Made by a program: the position numbers and the translations under genes. The notes under the pieces are model-generated. The model searched no databases. It was not told where the DNA came from and worked only from the letters and a program-made list of their open reading frames with translations. Positions 1-10,870 of a stretch of 64,000 nucleotides of DNA are shown in pieces; the first letter of the stretch is position 1; every line of letters starts with the position of its first letter. Origin of the DNA: Typhlomys cinereus (Eukaryota > Chordata > Mammalia > Rodentia > Platacanthomyidae); the NCBI GenBank assembly GCA_023101885.1, contig JALPQD010000006.1, forward strand, positions 14,307,585-14,371,584, read 5' to 3'.

Positions 1-1870
1 GCTGTAAATAGCATTCTAAACACCTGCAAAGAACATTTTAGTTTTCCTGGGTTTCAATGACTGGGATAAACTATATGCTCAACGCAGCAGCTCCACCAGA
101 TTTTCATAATAAACATTGTAATTCTTTAACCCAAAGAAGCTGAGTTTTAAATGCATGGACAATATATGGAAATAGTGTAACAGTTAGATCATGTCAGAAA
201 AGATTCTGCCAAATAAATTTAAGAAAATTGGTACCATATATTTCTGGAAAAAATAGTTTTTATAAAAGGGATATATAAAAAAGTTTTGCTAATTAGATAT
301 CTAGGAATAAGCTTCTGTCAAGAAGAAATTAATTTAATTATATTTGTAGTTTGTTAATGTTTAATATCATCTGTAATTATTCTCTCCTCTCTTTCCTCTC
401 CCCCTCCCTTTTGTTAGACACAGAAATTGACTTTACCTGTCCATAAAAAGAATCAGATGAGAATTTAATGATCTTATAAATGAAAAAAATTGAATGCACA
501 AGACTATGACTACCAGGGTAGAATTGGGGACCTTGACATGAGATATTCATACTCTCTTTCTTAGGCTTTACATTTAGAATACTCAATTGCTAACAGCCTC
601 AACTTCTGTCTCTCCATTCACAATTCAAAGAAAGAGGAAGACGGAAAGAGACAGGGAGAGTGACAAAAGAGAGAGACATAATGAATTAATTCAATTGGTC
701 TTTCTTGAGACAGCTATTACCATTCGAATCATCCCTCTCTGAACAGAAGCTAGGTAACATGGTTTCAGGAAATCCGTACCTTTGCCTCAAATGAGAAAAC
801 GAATTGACTGAGAAAGAACATCCTGTATGTATGCTCATATAGCCTAAAGAGTGGCCTAGGACCAGGAGAACTAACTTCACGTGTGGTAGACCACTAATAA
901 TTTTTTCCAGTGGCTGTTTTCATTTTGGATGAACATATTCTTCTTACAATAGGGTTGCAAAAAGAAGCAGTCATTTCAAAATTAACTGAGGAACTTGTAT
1001 ACCTGAAAAAAAAAAAAAAAGGTCAGAGCAAGTATCAATACCTACAGGAGACAAACATTAGATTTTCAATGTCTTCTAAAAGCCCATCTTTGTCAGGTAG
1101 GTACCATGGTTCTAAGAGGAATCACACATCATTGCTAATTATTATTGCTAATTACCACCTGATGCTGCTTTTTCCTACCATATATCTTTTTTAGTTTATT
1201 AAATCAAGTTTTTTTTTGTCAATGGATTGGGCAATAATGAGTGGAAAAGAGCTCCACTTCGTTTATATGAGAGAAAAGCTATTCCTTGACATTAGTCATC
1301 TCATTTGACTGTTCTTGAATTAGTTCCAGCAATCATCACCATATTTATCTATTTTTAGCAAATTGTCACTTTCTAAAATATTGAGTTGTTGTCTCCATAT
1401 GCACTAGTTTACTCTAAATGTAGAGCATTGATAATTAGCCTATATCCATTATTTGCAATCTCCATTTCAATAACAATCCAAACTGTTGTTTTTAAATGGA
1501 AATTGGAAAAACCTTAATATCTTCCCATTAATAACTGTAAAAATTAGCTAAATGAGACAACAAAAAATAAGTAATCTTCAAAGGATAAGCAAACTCAGGA
1601 AATGATTGCTTTTAGAAGTGACTTTAGAACTTTAATAGCACAACTGGACTAGAAGCTGTAAGAATGCATTTCCTCCACCAATTCATAATTACTTTACCTT
1701 GCTTCAGAAGCCAATTTAACCTATTGGATATGTAAGTTTATTCATGCTTTATGCACAAGTTAGATATTATAACAGTTACTTCCAAAGGATTTGTTCTGTA
1801 GATCTACTCAAATTCTTCTACATAGGAAGAAAAGAAGGAAGGAAGGACGTTAGGAATGGAGGGAGAATTT
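1..1870. other. Unique AT-rich intron
   Basis: Nothing coding is recognised. It holds a C/T-rich stretch at about 380-415, a purine-rich stretch at about 630-680 and a run of about 17 A at 1004-1020. The short open frames have no family resemblance. Confidence 0.6.
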
Positions 1871-1874
1871 ATCA

Positions 1875-1985
1875 TTTTAAAAACAAAAAATATATATTTC
1901 ATTTATTCATGTACTTAGAGAGAGAGAACATGCATACTACAGTATAAGGGTGGAGGTCAGAGGACAACTTTCTAAAGTCAGTTCT
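1875..1985 (-). mobile_element. B3-like SINE, first half (split by a later SINE)
   Basis: The reverse-complement B3/B2-type signature GGAGGTCAGAGGACAACTT is followed by AGTCAGTTCT. The remainder continues after the inserted element, at 2341-2375 (CTCCCTTTTACCACTGAGTTATGCCATCCCA), which is the tRNA-like head read in reverse. The element is therefore older than the SINE inside it. Confidence 0.65.
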
Positions 1986-2191
1986 TGGGCTGGAGAGATG
2001 GCTCAGTGGTTAAGCCTCTGTCTCTGAAGCAGAAGGTTCTGAGCTGGGATCCTGGATCCCATGTAAGAATGCCAGGAGGAAATGCTGATGGCCTGTACTT
2101 CTGATCCTGGAAGGATCCTGGAAGGTAGAGCCTGGGAAACTCCAGAGCAAAGCAAAGATGAGATGGAGCAATCCAGGATTATTCCCCTCTG

Positions 2192-2246
<55 letters not shown>

Positions 2247-2286
2247 GATAGATAGATAGATAGATAAATAGATGATAGATAGATAC

Positions 2287-2324
<38 letters not shown>

Positions 2325-2325
2325 C
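1986..2325 (+). mobile_element. tRNA-derived CA-tailed SINE, copy 1
   Basis: The head has B2-superfamily A-box-like (GAGATGGCTCAGTGGTTAAG) and B-box-like sequence. A body with 'GCCAGG..GGAAATGCTGATGGCCTG' and 'GATCCTGGAAGG' motifs is shared with the other copies. It ends in (CA)n and then (GATA)n. A perfect 15-bp target-site duplication, TCTAAAGTCAGTTCT, flanks it at 1971-1985 and 2326-2340. Confidence 0.9.
2195..2324. repeat. (CA)n followed by (GATA)n microsatellite
   Basis: About 25 CA units (2195-2245) run directly into GATA/GATAGATA repeats to 2324. Both lie inside the target-site duplication of the SINE, so they form or replaced its 3' tail. Confidence 0.97.
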
Positions 2326-2340
2326 TCTAAAGTCAGTTCT

Positions 2341-2375
2341 CTCCCTTTTACCACTGAGTTATGCCATCCCACAGG
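2341..2375 (-). mobile_element. B3-like SINE, second half
   Basis: This continues the element interrupted at 1985. It ends in the reverse complement of a tRNA-like SINE head (GAGTTATGCCATCCCA). Confidence 0.55.
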
Positions 2376-2379
2376 AAAA

Positions 2380-3360
2380 TTTCTCTTAGTTTTCAATTCT
2401 TAGGTCATTAGATTGAAGTTGGCTTCATAGGCACATGTTGCATCTGAGATGAATTTTAGCTGCCATATAGTCTTGCTAACTGTTCTTCTGGACAACTCAC
2501 CTTGGATATTTAGATTCTTAACCCAGTTCTAGGAGAAAAAAATGTACTGTGTACATTTTGGGTATATACCACATTTCAAAATCCTTTGCTATAAATCTAT
2601 TTTTAAAAAGTCAGGTTTTTTTTTTTTTCTGAGACATGAAAAGAACTGGTGACCCATTGAAAACTCCCCATTCCACTTTCTTCTAGAAAATGTTCTCCCA
2701 AATCCAAGTTTTCTTGCATCAATATTTCAACAGACATCTAAAATTTTTAAAAAAGGGAAAGGTGACATGATTTCACTCAAAAAGTACCAACTTTTTCTTT
2801 GGTAACATTAGAGTTGGAGATTTGATTTATTCAGACACATCTTTCTAAAGAGTGTGATTTGCAATACTTTCTTAACTCTCAAAGATTTGTGAAGTCCAAT
2901 GAAAGAGAAGGGGAAAATCTTGAAAATCTACTGTGGAAAGCACAGGTGGTATTGTGTAATCTTTCAAATAAGCTGTTCATGGAAATGTACTTAATTCATG
3001 GTCCCCAGAGCTTTAGTTGCCTTTGATTGATGGCCTTTTAAAAACTCAGTCAGATTTTGTATCTGCACATTGACAGGCAGTCAACTGAAGACTTATAGAA
3101 ACCCTAAGGATGAGATTAATAGCTTATACATTTTATACTTCATGCTGACCTTTCTCCCTTACTTATCTTTGTAAAACCAGAAAGGAGGAGAATAGAGGAC
3201 TTACATAATTGAAAAGAGAGAGGAGGAGGTTATAGTTATGAAACAGAGCCACTCAGTTTGGAAATGGGCCCTAACCTTCTAATAAAAACTGCCATTGAAA
3301 CATTAATGACCACAAATAGCTCAAAACTACCTTCTGAATATCATCAGGACAATTCAATAT
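2380..3360. other. Unique intron, no feature recognised
   Basis: AT-rich sequence with short homopolymer runs (T tract near 2617-2629). No repeat family or coding potential is seen. Confidence 0.5.
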
Positions 3361-3373
3361 GACCAAGAGAATA

Positions 3374-3517
3374 TTAATTCATTGCAGGCAGTTGTGGGAA
3401 CTAGAAGTTTAAATATCTGGAGTCTGGCTCTCTTTTAAATACTCTGAGAAAAGCTTACAGATTGGATGGACAGGTGTGAAAGATGTGGCAAGCAGCATTT
3501 GGCAACTTAAGCTATGG
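3374..3517 (+). repeat. Long inverted repeat 1, left arm
   Basis: 144 bp, from TTAATTCATTGCAGG to AACTTAAGCTATGG. It is the reverse complement of 4426-4569 with only two differences, at TGTGGCAAG versus TGCAGCAAG. A further outer match (AAGAGA at 3365-3370 versus TCTCTT at 4570-4575) extends it past a 3-base indel. Confidence 0.97.
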
Positions 3518-4019
3518 CTTAATAATAATATTCAGAAAACAGTCCAAAAAGTTTGAATGCTAGTATACTTATATATGTAATCATACTTAGGACTCATTTA
3601 ATTATCTTTCTTATTTAAAGGGAAGAAAAATGTCAAATTTGTCATCATACTCATTGCTTCCTCTTATGCAAAATAATAACTTTCAGTAATTAAGTAATTA
3701 AGCATCTCCTATTTTCCTATATTAGCAGTCTAGCATAACTATAAATTTTATACATAAACTTAAGTTTAGTCTACTAAACATATCTTTCTAAAATTACTTT
3801 GCTCATCCTGGATACAGAGTAAAAATTTATCTGTAAAGAACAACAACAACAACAAAAAAGTAGAAAATCAACTTTCTCCTAACATGAGATTTTTCTGACA
3901 ATAGAAATATTTTTCTTCCATTTATTATCTTGGAAAATGCCATGTTACACTGTTACACTATTATCATCTTCCTAGGTTATGTACTTTTGACTTTCCAAGT
4001 CTCAACATTACCTTTTACA

Positions 4020-4400
4020 CATGCTGGGGCTGTATCAGTTAGTCTTTTATATTCAGAGAAACAGTTGATTATTTTGTCTTAGGGTTTCAGAGGCTATAGA
4101 ATCTGTAAGAAGAGCAGGCTGAGAAGGCATGACTATGAGGCCAGCTACTACCTTAAATACAGTTAAATACAGGAAGGTTAAAGAGAAAATGGGAAGTCCA
4201 ACAGTTATCTAACCTCATGGCTCGCCTATGGTGATGTGTTTCTTCTAGCAAGACTTTACCTCCTAAAGGTTCCACAACTTTTCTAAATAGTGTCAGAAAC
4301 TGGGGACTAAGTATTGGAGCACATAAGTCTGTAGGGGACAATTCACATTCATACACAACAAGTACATTCTCAGTATCCCGACACTTAACACAAAACAATG
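4020..4400 (-). mobile_element. Possible ERVL-MaLR LTR remnant
   Basis: It resembles the reverse complement of rodent/mammalian MaLR LTRs: GTATCAGTTAGTCTTTTAT at the start, then a GGCATGA..GAGGC stretch, and ACTTTACCTCCTAAAGGTTCC further on. It is heavily diverged with only LTR-type sequence and no retroviral coding region. Confidence 0.4.
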
Positions 4401-4425
4401 GTTATTTTCCTTCTGTTGCAAAGGA

Positions 4426-4569
4426 CCATAGCTTAAGTTGCCAAATGCTGCTTGCTGCATCTTTCACACCTGTCCATCCAATCTGTAAGCTTTTCTCAGA
4501 GTATTTAAAAGAGAGCCAGACTCCAGATATTTAAACTTCTAGTTCCCACAACTGCCTGCAATGAATTAA
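4426..4569 (-). repeat. Long inverted repeat 1, right arm
   Basis: Partner of 3374-3517, separated by a 908-bp spacer (3518-4425). The spacer includes an LTR-like fragment. No short direct duplication flanks the pair, so a transposon end is not supported. Confidence 0.97.
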
Positions 4570-4939
4570 TCTCTTTTCAATGCATCTAGATGAGTACTAG
4601 TCAGAAACAATCCTCAGAAGAAAAAAGAATACTCACTTTTTGTGTTGTTTGCTTCAGACAAGAAACTCCCATGCACAAAATTCCCTCTGCTGCTGGTTAA
4701 TTTTATATTCAACTCCTCTTTTCTTTAAAACTTCCATTTGGAGGGGGATTAAAGAATTAATTCTAATTTAATTATTTCTGGCTCTTCAGAATTGTCCGTC
4801 AACCCACAATCTTGCCCTCTCTTCTGCTGGTTCTTCCATTAACAAGTGTGCAAATTTATACAAATTTAGTCTCTATGAATTATCGTTTTCCTTTTAAAGA
4901 AAATGAAAGTTCTGAGCAAAGTTCTTTCCTAGATTTTTA

Positions 4940-5169
4940 ATATGGGGAGATGACTCAGAAGTTAAAGTCTTTGCCTTGCAAGCAAAGGACTGATGTTTAG
5001 ATCACCAGATTACAGATAAAAGTGCCAGGCAGAAATGGTGGTGGCCTATATTTTTGGCCCTGGAAGGTGAAGTGGAAAATTCCAGAGCAAAACAATAAGG
5101 AGGCTGGGCAATCCAGGATGATTCTAGAATTCACCTTTGGGCCTCCACAGGTGTTTTCTATACATGCCT

Positions 5170-5222
<53 letters not shown>
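4940..5222 (+). mobile_element. tRNA-derived CA-tailed SINE, copy 2
   Basis: Degenerate head (GGGGAGATGACTCAGAAGTTAAAG), body with GTGCCAGGCAGAAATGGTGG, GGCCCTGGAAGGTGAAG and GGGCAATCCAGGATGATT, then a (CA)n tail. The order matches copies 1 and 6. No target-site duplication is visible, which agrees with greater age. Confidence 0.85.
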
Positions 5223-5224
<2 letters not shown>

Positions 5225-5250
5225 ACAGAGAGAGAGAGAGAGAGAAAGAG
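5173..5250. repeat. (CA)n then (GA)n microsatellite
   Basis: About 25 CA units to 5222, then AGAGAG repeats at about 5226-5250. It forms the tail of the adjoining SINE. Confidence 0.95.
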
Positions 5251-5751
5251 AAAAGGGGATTACAAAATGTCCTATCACAGAACAAACTCAAGTATCAGTT
5301 TTCCTACACTTCTTCATTGTCACCCCCATGATTTGAAAAGCCCTCCTTTTTTTTTCTTATTTTAATCTCATCCTCATGTCTTGAGTAGAGATTTCTTCCA
5401 TTTATAGACATGTTCTACTGCTGCAGTTCTGCATGACATTTTCCTCTTTAAGATATTATATGACCTGTGTGAACTGTCCCTGTTCCCTTGCTATGTCCCC
5501 ATCATTCACCAATTCCAGCCTTATATAATTATTTATATTTATTTGTAGCTGATTCCAGTAATTAGTTTGCAAATTCTTTGAAGTCAAGATACCCAATTCT
5601 GTGTCTGGCTCAAGAACCATCAATTGAAATATTGATGGATATCATGAACTCTGTTTTTGAGTTCAAGATATTACATGACACAGACAGAAGGCTCAGCCAC
5701 CTCTCAGAAAGACAAATGAGACTGTCTTGTACAACTTCTTTGGATATCTAT

Positions 5752-5850
5752 CATTAAATAGGAGGTGAGTAAACAGTCTATCCAAATGAGTACACATTAG
5801 TATTCACTGAACTGTATGTGAAGGCAAACTTTAGTTAGGACAAAGACAAA
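5752..5850 (+). repeat. Diverged direct repeat A, copy 1
   Basis: Shares an ordered match with 7251-7345, including an identical 17-mer CAGTCTATCCAAATGAG and the flanking ..TTAGT.TTCA..AA..GTATGTGAA..AAACTTTAG. It may be two copies of an old repeat or a local duplication. Confidence 0.7.
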
Positions 5851-7140
5851 GATTGCCCAACTGAACAAGCAAGAAAACTGCCCTTTTCTAGTACTTCTGC
5901 CTATAACTTAGCATTCAGAGCCTTGGCTTCTATAATATGCATCTCTACTGAAACTTTTCTCATGTTTTTGACTGCTATCTCCCCAATCAGCTTCCCCTTG
6001 GCTTCATTGTTTCCTGCCAACATCTGAAAAATCAGTGTTGTAAAGCTTTTGTCTCTATTGTTATAGTTTCTTTCTTACTCAGCACAAAGTCCAAGGCCAT
6101 AACTCTCATGTGGATTCAGAGGTCTCACATATCAAGTCTCATCATCCAAGTTTAATTTCTAGAGTTTTGGGTAGAGCTATCCACTGGAAAGAAGCCATGA
6201 TCTCTTGTTCCCAAACCCTTTCAATTTCATCCAGTCGAGTTCTTTATAAATTAAGTCCTGAATTCCTCCTCTATATCATTCTTTCATCATTAAATGCTAT
6301 TGTTTTATGTTTAGCTTCTGTGAAAACAATAATAGTAACCAAATAAACAAAAAATCATGTCAGTTTTTCCATTTCTCTCATTTTCTACCCGAGAACTATG
6401 TTTCTCCTCTGTCTATTCATCTTCTCTAGTCATCTCTAAATTCAACAATCTCTCATGAAAACTAACACAATAAGCGACTGTTTAGTATTCTTTCTTCTAC
6501 CCTCAATGCCTCAAAAGCAAACTTCTCTTGAGAACCAGATTGATTTTTTTTGAAAAAAGTCTTGAAATGTGTTTCTTCTTTCCCTACTTAAAACTCTATT
6601 TAAAACCAAAGTTATAATCACACAGGCCTAAAAATGCCTATGTATCCATCCTTGCTCCTTCTCTGTCTTCTTACACCCATATTTTCTTGGTTATGAGTAT
6701 TTTAGCCTCCTTTTTAGTTGTAAACACATCAAGCATGGCTTCTGTCCAACTCACTTGCAAATGTTCTCTCGCTCTGGAATTCTCTTTGCTGAAGATGGTA
6801 AATATCTGGGTTGCTGTTGACATGGCACGTTTCTTTTAAGTTTGCACACACTCTGACTTAAAAAATATGTTTGTTAACCTTTCCCACCCCTATTGGTATC
6901 CTGACCTTCTTGCTATTCTGTATCTCCAGGGATGACCCACATCATTCTGTCCTTTCTAAGGATATCTTATTTAGTTATCCATGTACTTCCACCCCTTTTC
7001 TGCTCAGCTCAGTTCTGACTATTTTCACAGTGTGGCTGAAAGAGTCTTCTGTATGAATGCTCCCTGAAGCCTTCCTTCAGATTATCCTGCCTTCTGTGCC
7101 ATAACTCTGTCTGACATTACTGTAATATCCCACACACCTC
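5850..7140. other. Unique AT-rich intron, no feature recognised
   Basis: C/T-rich stretches around 6360-6440 and 6560-6600. Open frames are short and show no domain. Confidence 0.5.
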
Positions 7141-7420
7141 CTTGTATTCTATCTCTTGTTACATTAGGAACTCCTTTAGGGAAAGAGTTGTGCTATGTTT
7201 ATTTCCTGTATATAGCATTAACCCAGTGTCTGATGCATGGAAGGTTATCTTTAAATAGAAGTTGAATAAGCAGTCTATCCAAATGAGCAAATATTAGTGT
7301 TCAATAAACAGTATGTGAAAGGAAACTTTAGGACTAAGACAAATCTTGTTCAACTTCCAGTGAACAATTAAGGAACTTGCCCACTGTTAGTACAGTCCAC
7401 AATTGGGCATCTAATGAATT
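7140..7420 (+). mobile_element. Old L2/MIR-like fragment with direct repeat A, copy 2
   Basis: The order 'acattaggaactcc..' then CCCAGTGTCTGATGCATGG and 'AATAGAAGTTGAATAAG' resembles the conserved 3' region of L2/MIR. It also includes AACTTGCCCACTGTTAGTAC, similar to the MIR core. The 7251-7345 part matches 5752-5850. Confidence 0.45.
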
Positions 7421-8246
7421 TCTCACACAGAGTTAAGACCGTATAGTCTTGTTTTTTACCTAAAATGTACTAGCTGGTTACTTTAGTAAATAATGGTCAC
7501 CATTTTGTAGAGAGGTTTTTTTAATCATGATCAAAATCAGCAATGCTGACAATTTAGCAACTACTATCCATCTTAGTTAAGTTAAAGTAGTCACTTTAAA
7601 AATAGGGCTTTGCCTCCTTAGTGAATTATGCTATCTCCTAAAGGAAAGTCCTTTCCTTATACCTAAAATTACTATACTTTAAGGAATCTTCCTTCAATTT
7701 TCTCTTTGTCAGTCATCTAATTTATGGTTACAGATATACTCCTTCTTGACTGCAGTCTAATATCTTGTTAAAAAAATTATAAGCATTAATGATGCTTAGT
7801 TATTGGTGTTTTTATGATGTCACAAAATGGAGACATCTTTTTATCTGATATTGCTATACCTTTTCCCAAACTCATAAATAAGAGTGAAATCTAGCAGATT
7901 CTCATAGAGAGTAATGAAAGCACCGATGGTAGGATCAACATCTCTCATAAACAGTGTGGAATCATTTCTTAGAAGTAGAACTGAGAAGGAATTGGGTTTT
8001 CCCTTGGAATTCTGGTAAGGAAGAATCATTCCAAAGTATCCTCTTTATGCGAAGAGTTCAGAAAATCACCAAGGAGGATGAATGGCTCATAGTCATGAAG
8101 AAGCTAGTACTCTTTGAACTAAAAGCTACCAGATTAAGTATATTTTTTTGGGTCAGGGTGGTAAGAAACACTTTTTAAGTTTATCTCTTTAGGAAATAAT
8201 AACATAAGTTTTAAATCAGTTACACACACAGACGCATAATCACTTT

Positions 8247-8583
8247 TGGGGGCTGAAGAGATGGCTTAGGATAACACTCTTGTCACCCAAATCTGCCGAT
8301 CCGTCTTCAGGTCCCTAGCTCCCATGTAAAAGCTGGAAGTAGTTGTGTAGGCATCTGTAATCCCAGCATGCCTACAGGGAGCTGCAGGCAGAGGACCGAG
8401 AACCTCCAGAAGCTCTCGGCTAGACTGGCTTTTGCAGCAATCATAAAGTGACCCTGTCTCAAACAAGGCAGAGCAGCAGGAAAGGCATTTAAATGATGCC
8501 CGCTGACATCTACATGCATGTCATATGCCTATATTCATATAACTATACACACATACATTGACACATCCCACAGACACACACGA
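8247..8583 (+). mobile_element. B4-like composite SINE
   Basis: A tRNA-like head (GGGGCTGAAGAGATGGCTTAGG) is followed by B1-like right-hand motifs: CTGTAATCCCAGCATGCC and GTGACCCTGTCTCAAACAAGG. It ends in an A/C-rich tail with CACACA. This head-plus-B1 structure is that of rodent B4/RSINE elements. Confidence 0.75.
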
Positions 8584-9239
8584 AAACCTCTTTGGAAATA
8601 TACTTTGTAGACTGGGGATAGTGTTCACACGAGAATCAGATTTGGCAAAGACCAAAGGAGTACAGGTTTCTTGTTTAGGGAACAAATGATTGTAACAAAA
8701 GCAAGATAAAGTGGATTTCAGTTGAAAAAATGAGTCACTTTTTTCAGTTGTACATTTTTTATTTTGGTAATTATGTGGGAGGTAGAGAAGATGTATGAGT
8801 AGTTTAGGTTGCTGAGAAAGTAGATTATAGAGGCATCCACAGTGGGGAAATTGATTCAGTGAGATATGGCAAAACTGAGAGACAAACCAAGCAGTAGTGT
8901 AGTTGTCATTGCAGAAAGGAATTCTTGTGCCCATCCCACTGATCTAGGTGTCAATCAATGGATACATGACACTGAAGGTCACCAAATTCTCTGCAATTTA
9001 CATGCAGTTTCCTTGGATTTTAGTTTCAGCAGATGAGGTCTATGTTGGTACAAGAAGGACACAAATTAAACTAGGGAATGACAAAAACTGCCCTTTTTAC
9101 AAATGAGCTCTTGCTACCTGGTAAAAATTAATCTTATTTCCCCCACTGAAAATGTTTGCCCTCTCCATTCTGCATAACTGTGTTCTTTCAAACATTCTAC
9201 TGCAATAATATTTCTTTGAAGAAAAAACATTTCATTTTT

Positions 9240-9482
9240 CATATTTTATTTATTTATTTATGTATGGTTGTTTGTTTAGCGTGTGTGTGTGTTTGTGTTG
9301 TGTGTGAGTGTACATGCATAGGCATGATACAGCATGCATGTGGAGATCAGAAGACAGCTTATGAGTCAGTTTTCTGTATCTATCAAATGGATTCCAGGTT
9401 CAAACACAGGTCTAGGATTGAACTCACACTATCAGGATTGGTGTCAAGCACCTGGACCTACTGAACTATCTTACTGGCTCAT
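9240..9482 (-). mobile_element. B3-like SINE
   Basis: An A-rich tail read as TTTATTTATTTATTTATG and a GTGTGTG tract are followed by CATGTGGAGATCAGAAGACAG and GATTGAACTCACACTATCAGG. It ends in ACTGAACTATCTTACTGGCTC, the reverse complement of a tRNA-like head. Confidence 0.75.
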
Positions 9483-9689
9483 AAAATCACTTTACTTTAG
9501 ATATTTTCACATTCTCTATTGTTCCATATTTCATTCTGTCTATAATAACCTGCTTAGCAGTTTCTCCTCATGTTATTTTGTGTTTATCCACACAAAAATG
9601 TTACAAACACACATATGAAATATGTGCATATTGTTTATGTGTGTATGTATGTGCTCATGCATGTATGTATTTTTGGATGCAGGTATACA

Positions 9690-9754
9690 TATTTGTTCAT
9701 TCATATGGAGATTAGAGGATGATGTCCAATGTGTTCCTTAATTGTTCTCCATCT

Positions 9755-9785
<31 letters not shown>

Positions 9786-9988
9786 TTGAGACAGTGTCTT
9801 TTACTACAGCTGGAGCTCACTGTTAGTTAAACTGGCTGTGCAGCGAGCCCATGCAGTCCTCCTGTCAATACCTGCTCAGTGGAGCTATCACAGGCATACC
9901 AGCTTTGACTTGGGTGCTGGAGAGCTGAGCATAGGTGCTCATGCTTGTATTACAAGCATTTGACCGACTGAACCATCTCCCCAGTCCA
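9690..9988 (-). mobile_element. B4-like composite SINE
   Basis: ATATGGAGATTAGAGGATGATG is followed by a (TC)n run, TTTGAGACAGTGTCTTTTAC (reverse B1 part), CCTGCTCAGTGGAGCTATCAC, and the reversed tRNA head ending CTGAACCATCTCCCCAGTCC. It lies about 200 bp after the B3-like element, in the same orientation. Confidence 0.8.
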
Positions 9989-10331
9989 TGTGTAATGTCC
10001 ATTCTTGTTTTCTTAGGGACTTGTTAAACATCATTCTGAAATGTCCTCTTTTAGACTGTACGAAGGCACTCTTCAGTGCTTACACATACTGGGTAGACTA
10101 TTTGAATTGCAAAATTACCTTTGTCTTAAATCCCTCAAGGATACATTCTCCTCCTGTTGTCTGCATACCTCACAGTAATAACTGCCATTCAGTAATAAAA
10201 GAGTTTTGAGGTCAATTGTTCTTTTTTGAGCTACAGAAACTTTTTGACAGGGGAAATATTGTTTGGAAAAAAAAAACGTGTTGTTTGACTAAAGTAAGGT
10301 TTGGTGATCAACTGATCTGTGTAATCAGTCC

Positions 10332-10334
<3 letters not shown>

Positions 10335-10378
<44 letters not shown>

Positions 10379-10397
10379 TCTCTCTCTCTCTCTCTCT
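10335..10397. repeat. (TC)n microsatellite
   Basis: Two nearly pure CT runs, broken by CAGCTC at about 10375. Confidence 0.95.
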
Positions 10398-10771
10398 GGT
10401 GAAACCTAGAGAACAGAATTCGTGAAACTCTGATTTTATGAACAATTGTCCCTAGTGTTCATGTCCAGAAGCTCAGTGTTCAAGGTCCTTCCTCTTGGAA
10501 AAGGTCAAACTGAAATCTTTCTTTTGTCACTATTAATTCTTTTAGAGGGAGGGAATAAAGGTCACATCATTAACTTTCGGATATACATGTCCTTATATTT
10601 AAAAAATCAATGTCAATATTTACGAGGTTCAGTAATGAGTACAACTCTTATAAATGGAAGACAGAAGCTATTTCTCTGCTTTTTGGGGATTTTTTTAGCT
10701 CTTATTTCTTTATTGGTCTTTTTCATTAGGGCTAATTTCTGGAGATAATATTTTCTTGAATATTATGGCAA

Positions 10772-10870
10772 ACTACTTTATTCACTCAATAAAACTTTAT
10801 TATTCATCAACTATGAGTCCAGGACTATTCCAAGTACTGGAAAAACAGAAATAATATTCCTTTTCAAAAA
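10772..10870 (+). mobile_element. Possible old L2/MIR-like fragment
   Basis: TTCACTCAATAAAACTTTATTATTCATCAACTATGAGTCCAGGACTATTCCAAGTACTGG resembles the motif 'TTTATTGAGCACCTACTATGTGCCAGGCACTGTTC' typical of ancient repeats. Short and diverged. Confidence 0.4.

Noticed and set aside
2003..2396. Open frames on the reverse strand rich in Cys-Val or Ser-Ile-Tyr-Leu
   Set aside because: They are translations of the CA and GATA microsatellites and SINE tail. The same holds for frames at 4997-5336, 46763-47209, 60486-60707 and 62221-62490.
3374..4569. Inverted repeat 1 as a DNA transposon with terminal inverted repeats
   Set aside because: No flanking target duplication, no transposase remnant in the spacer and no resemblance to known terminal repeats.
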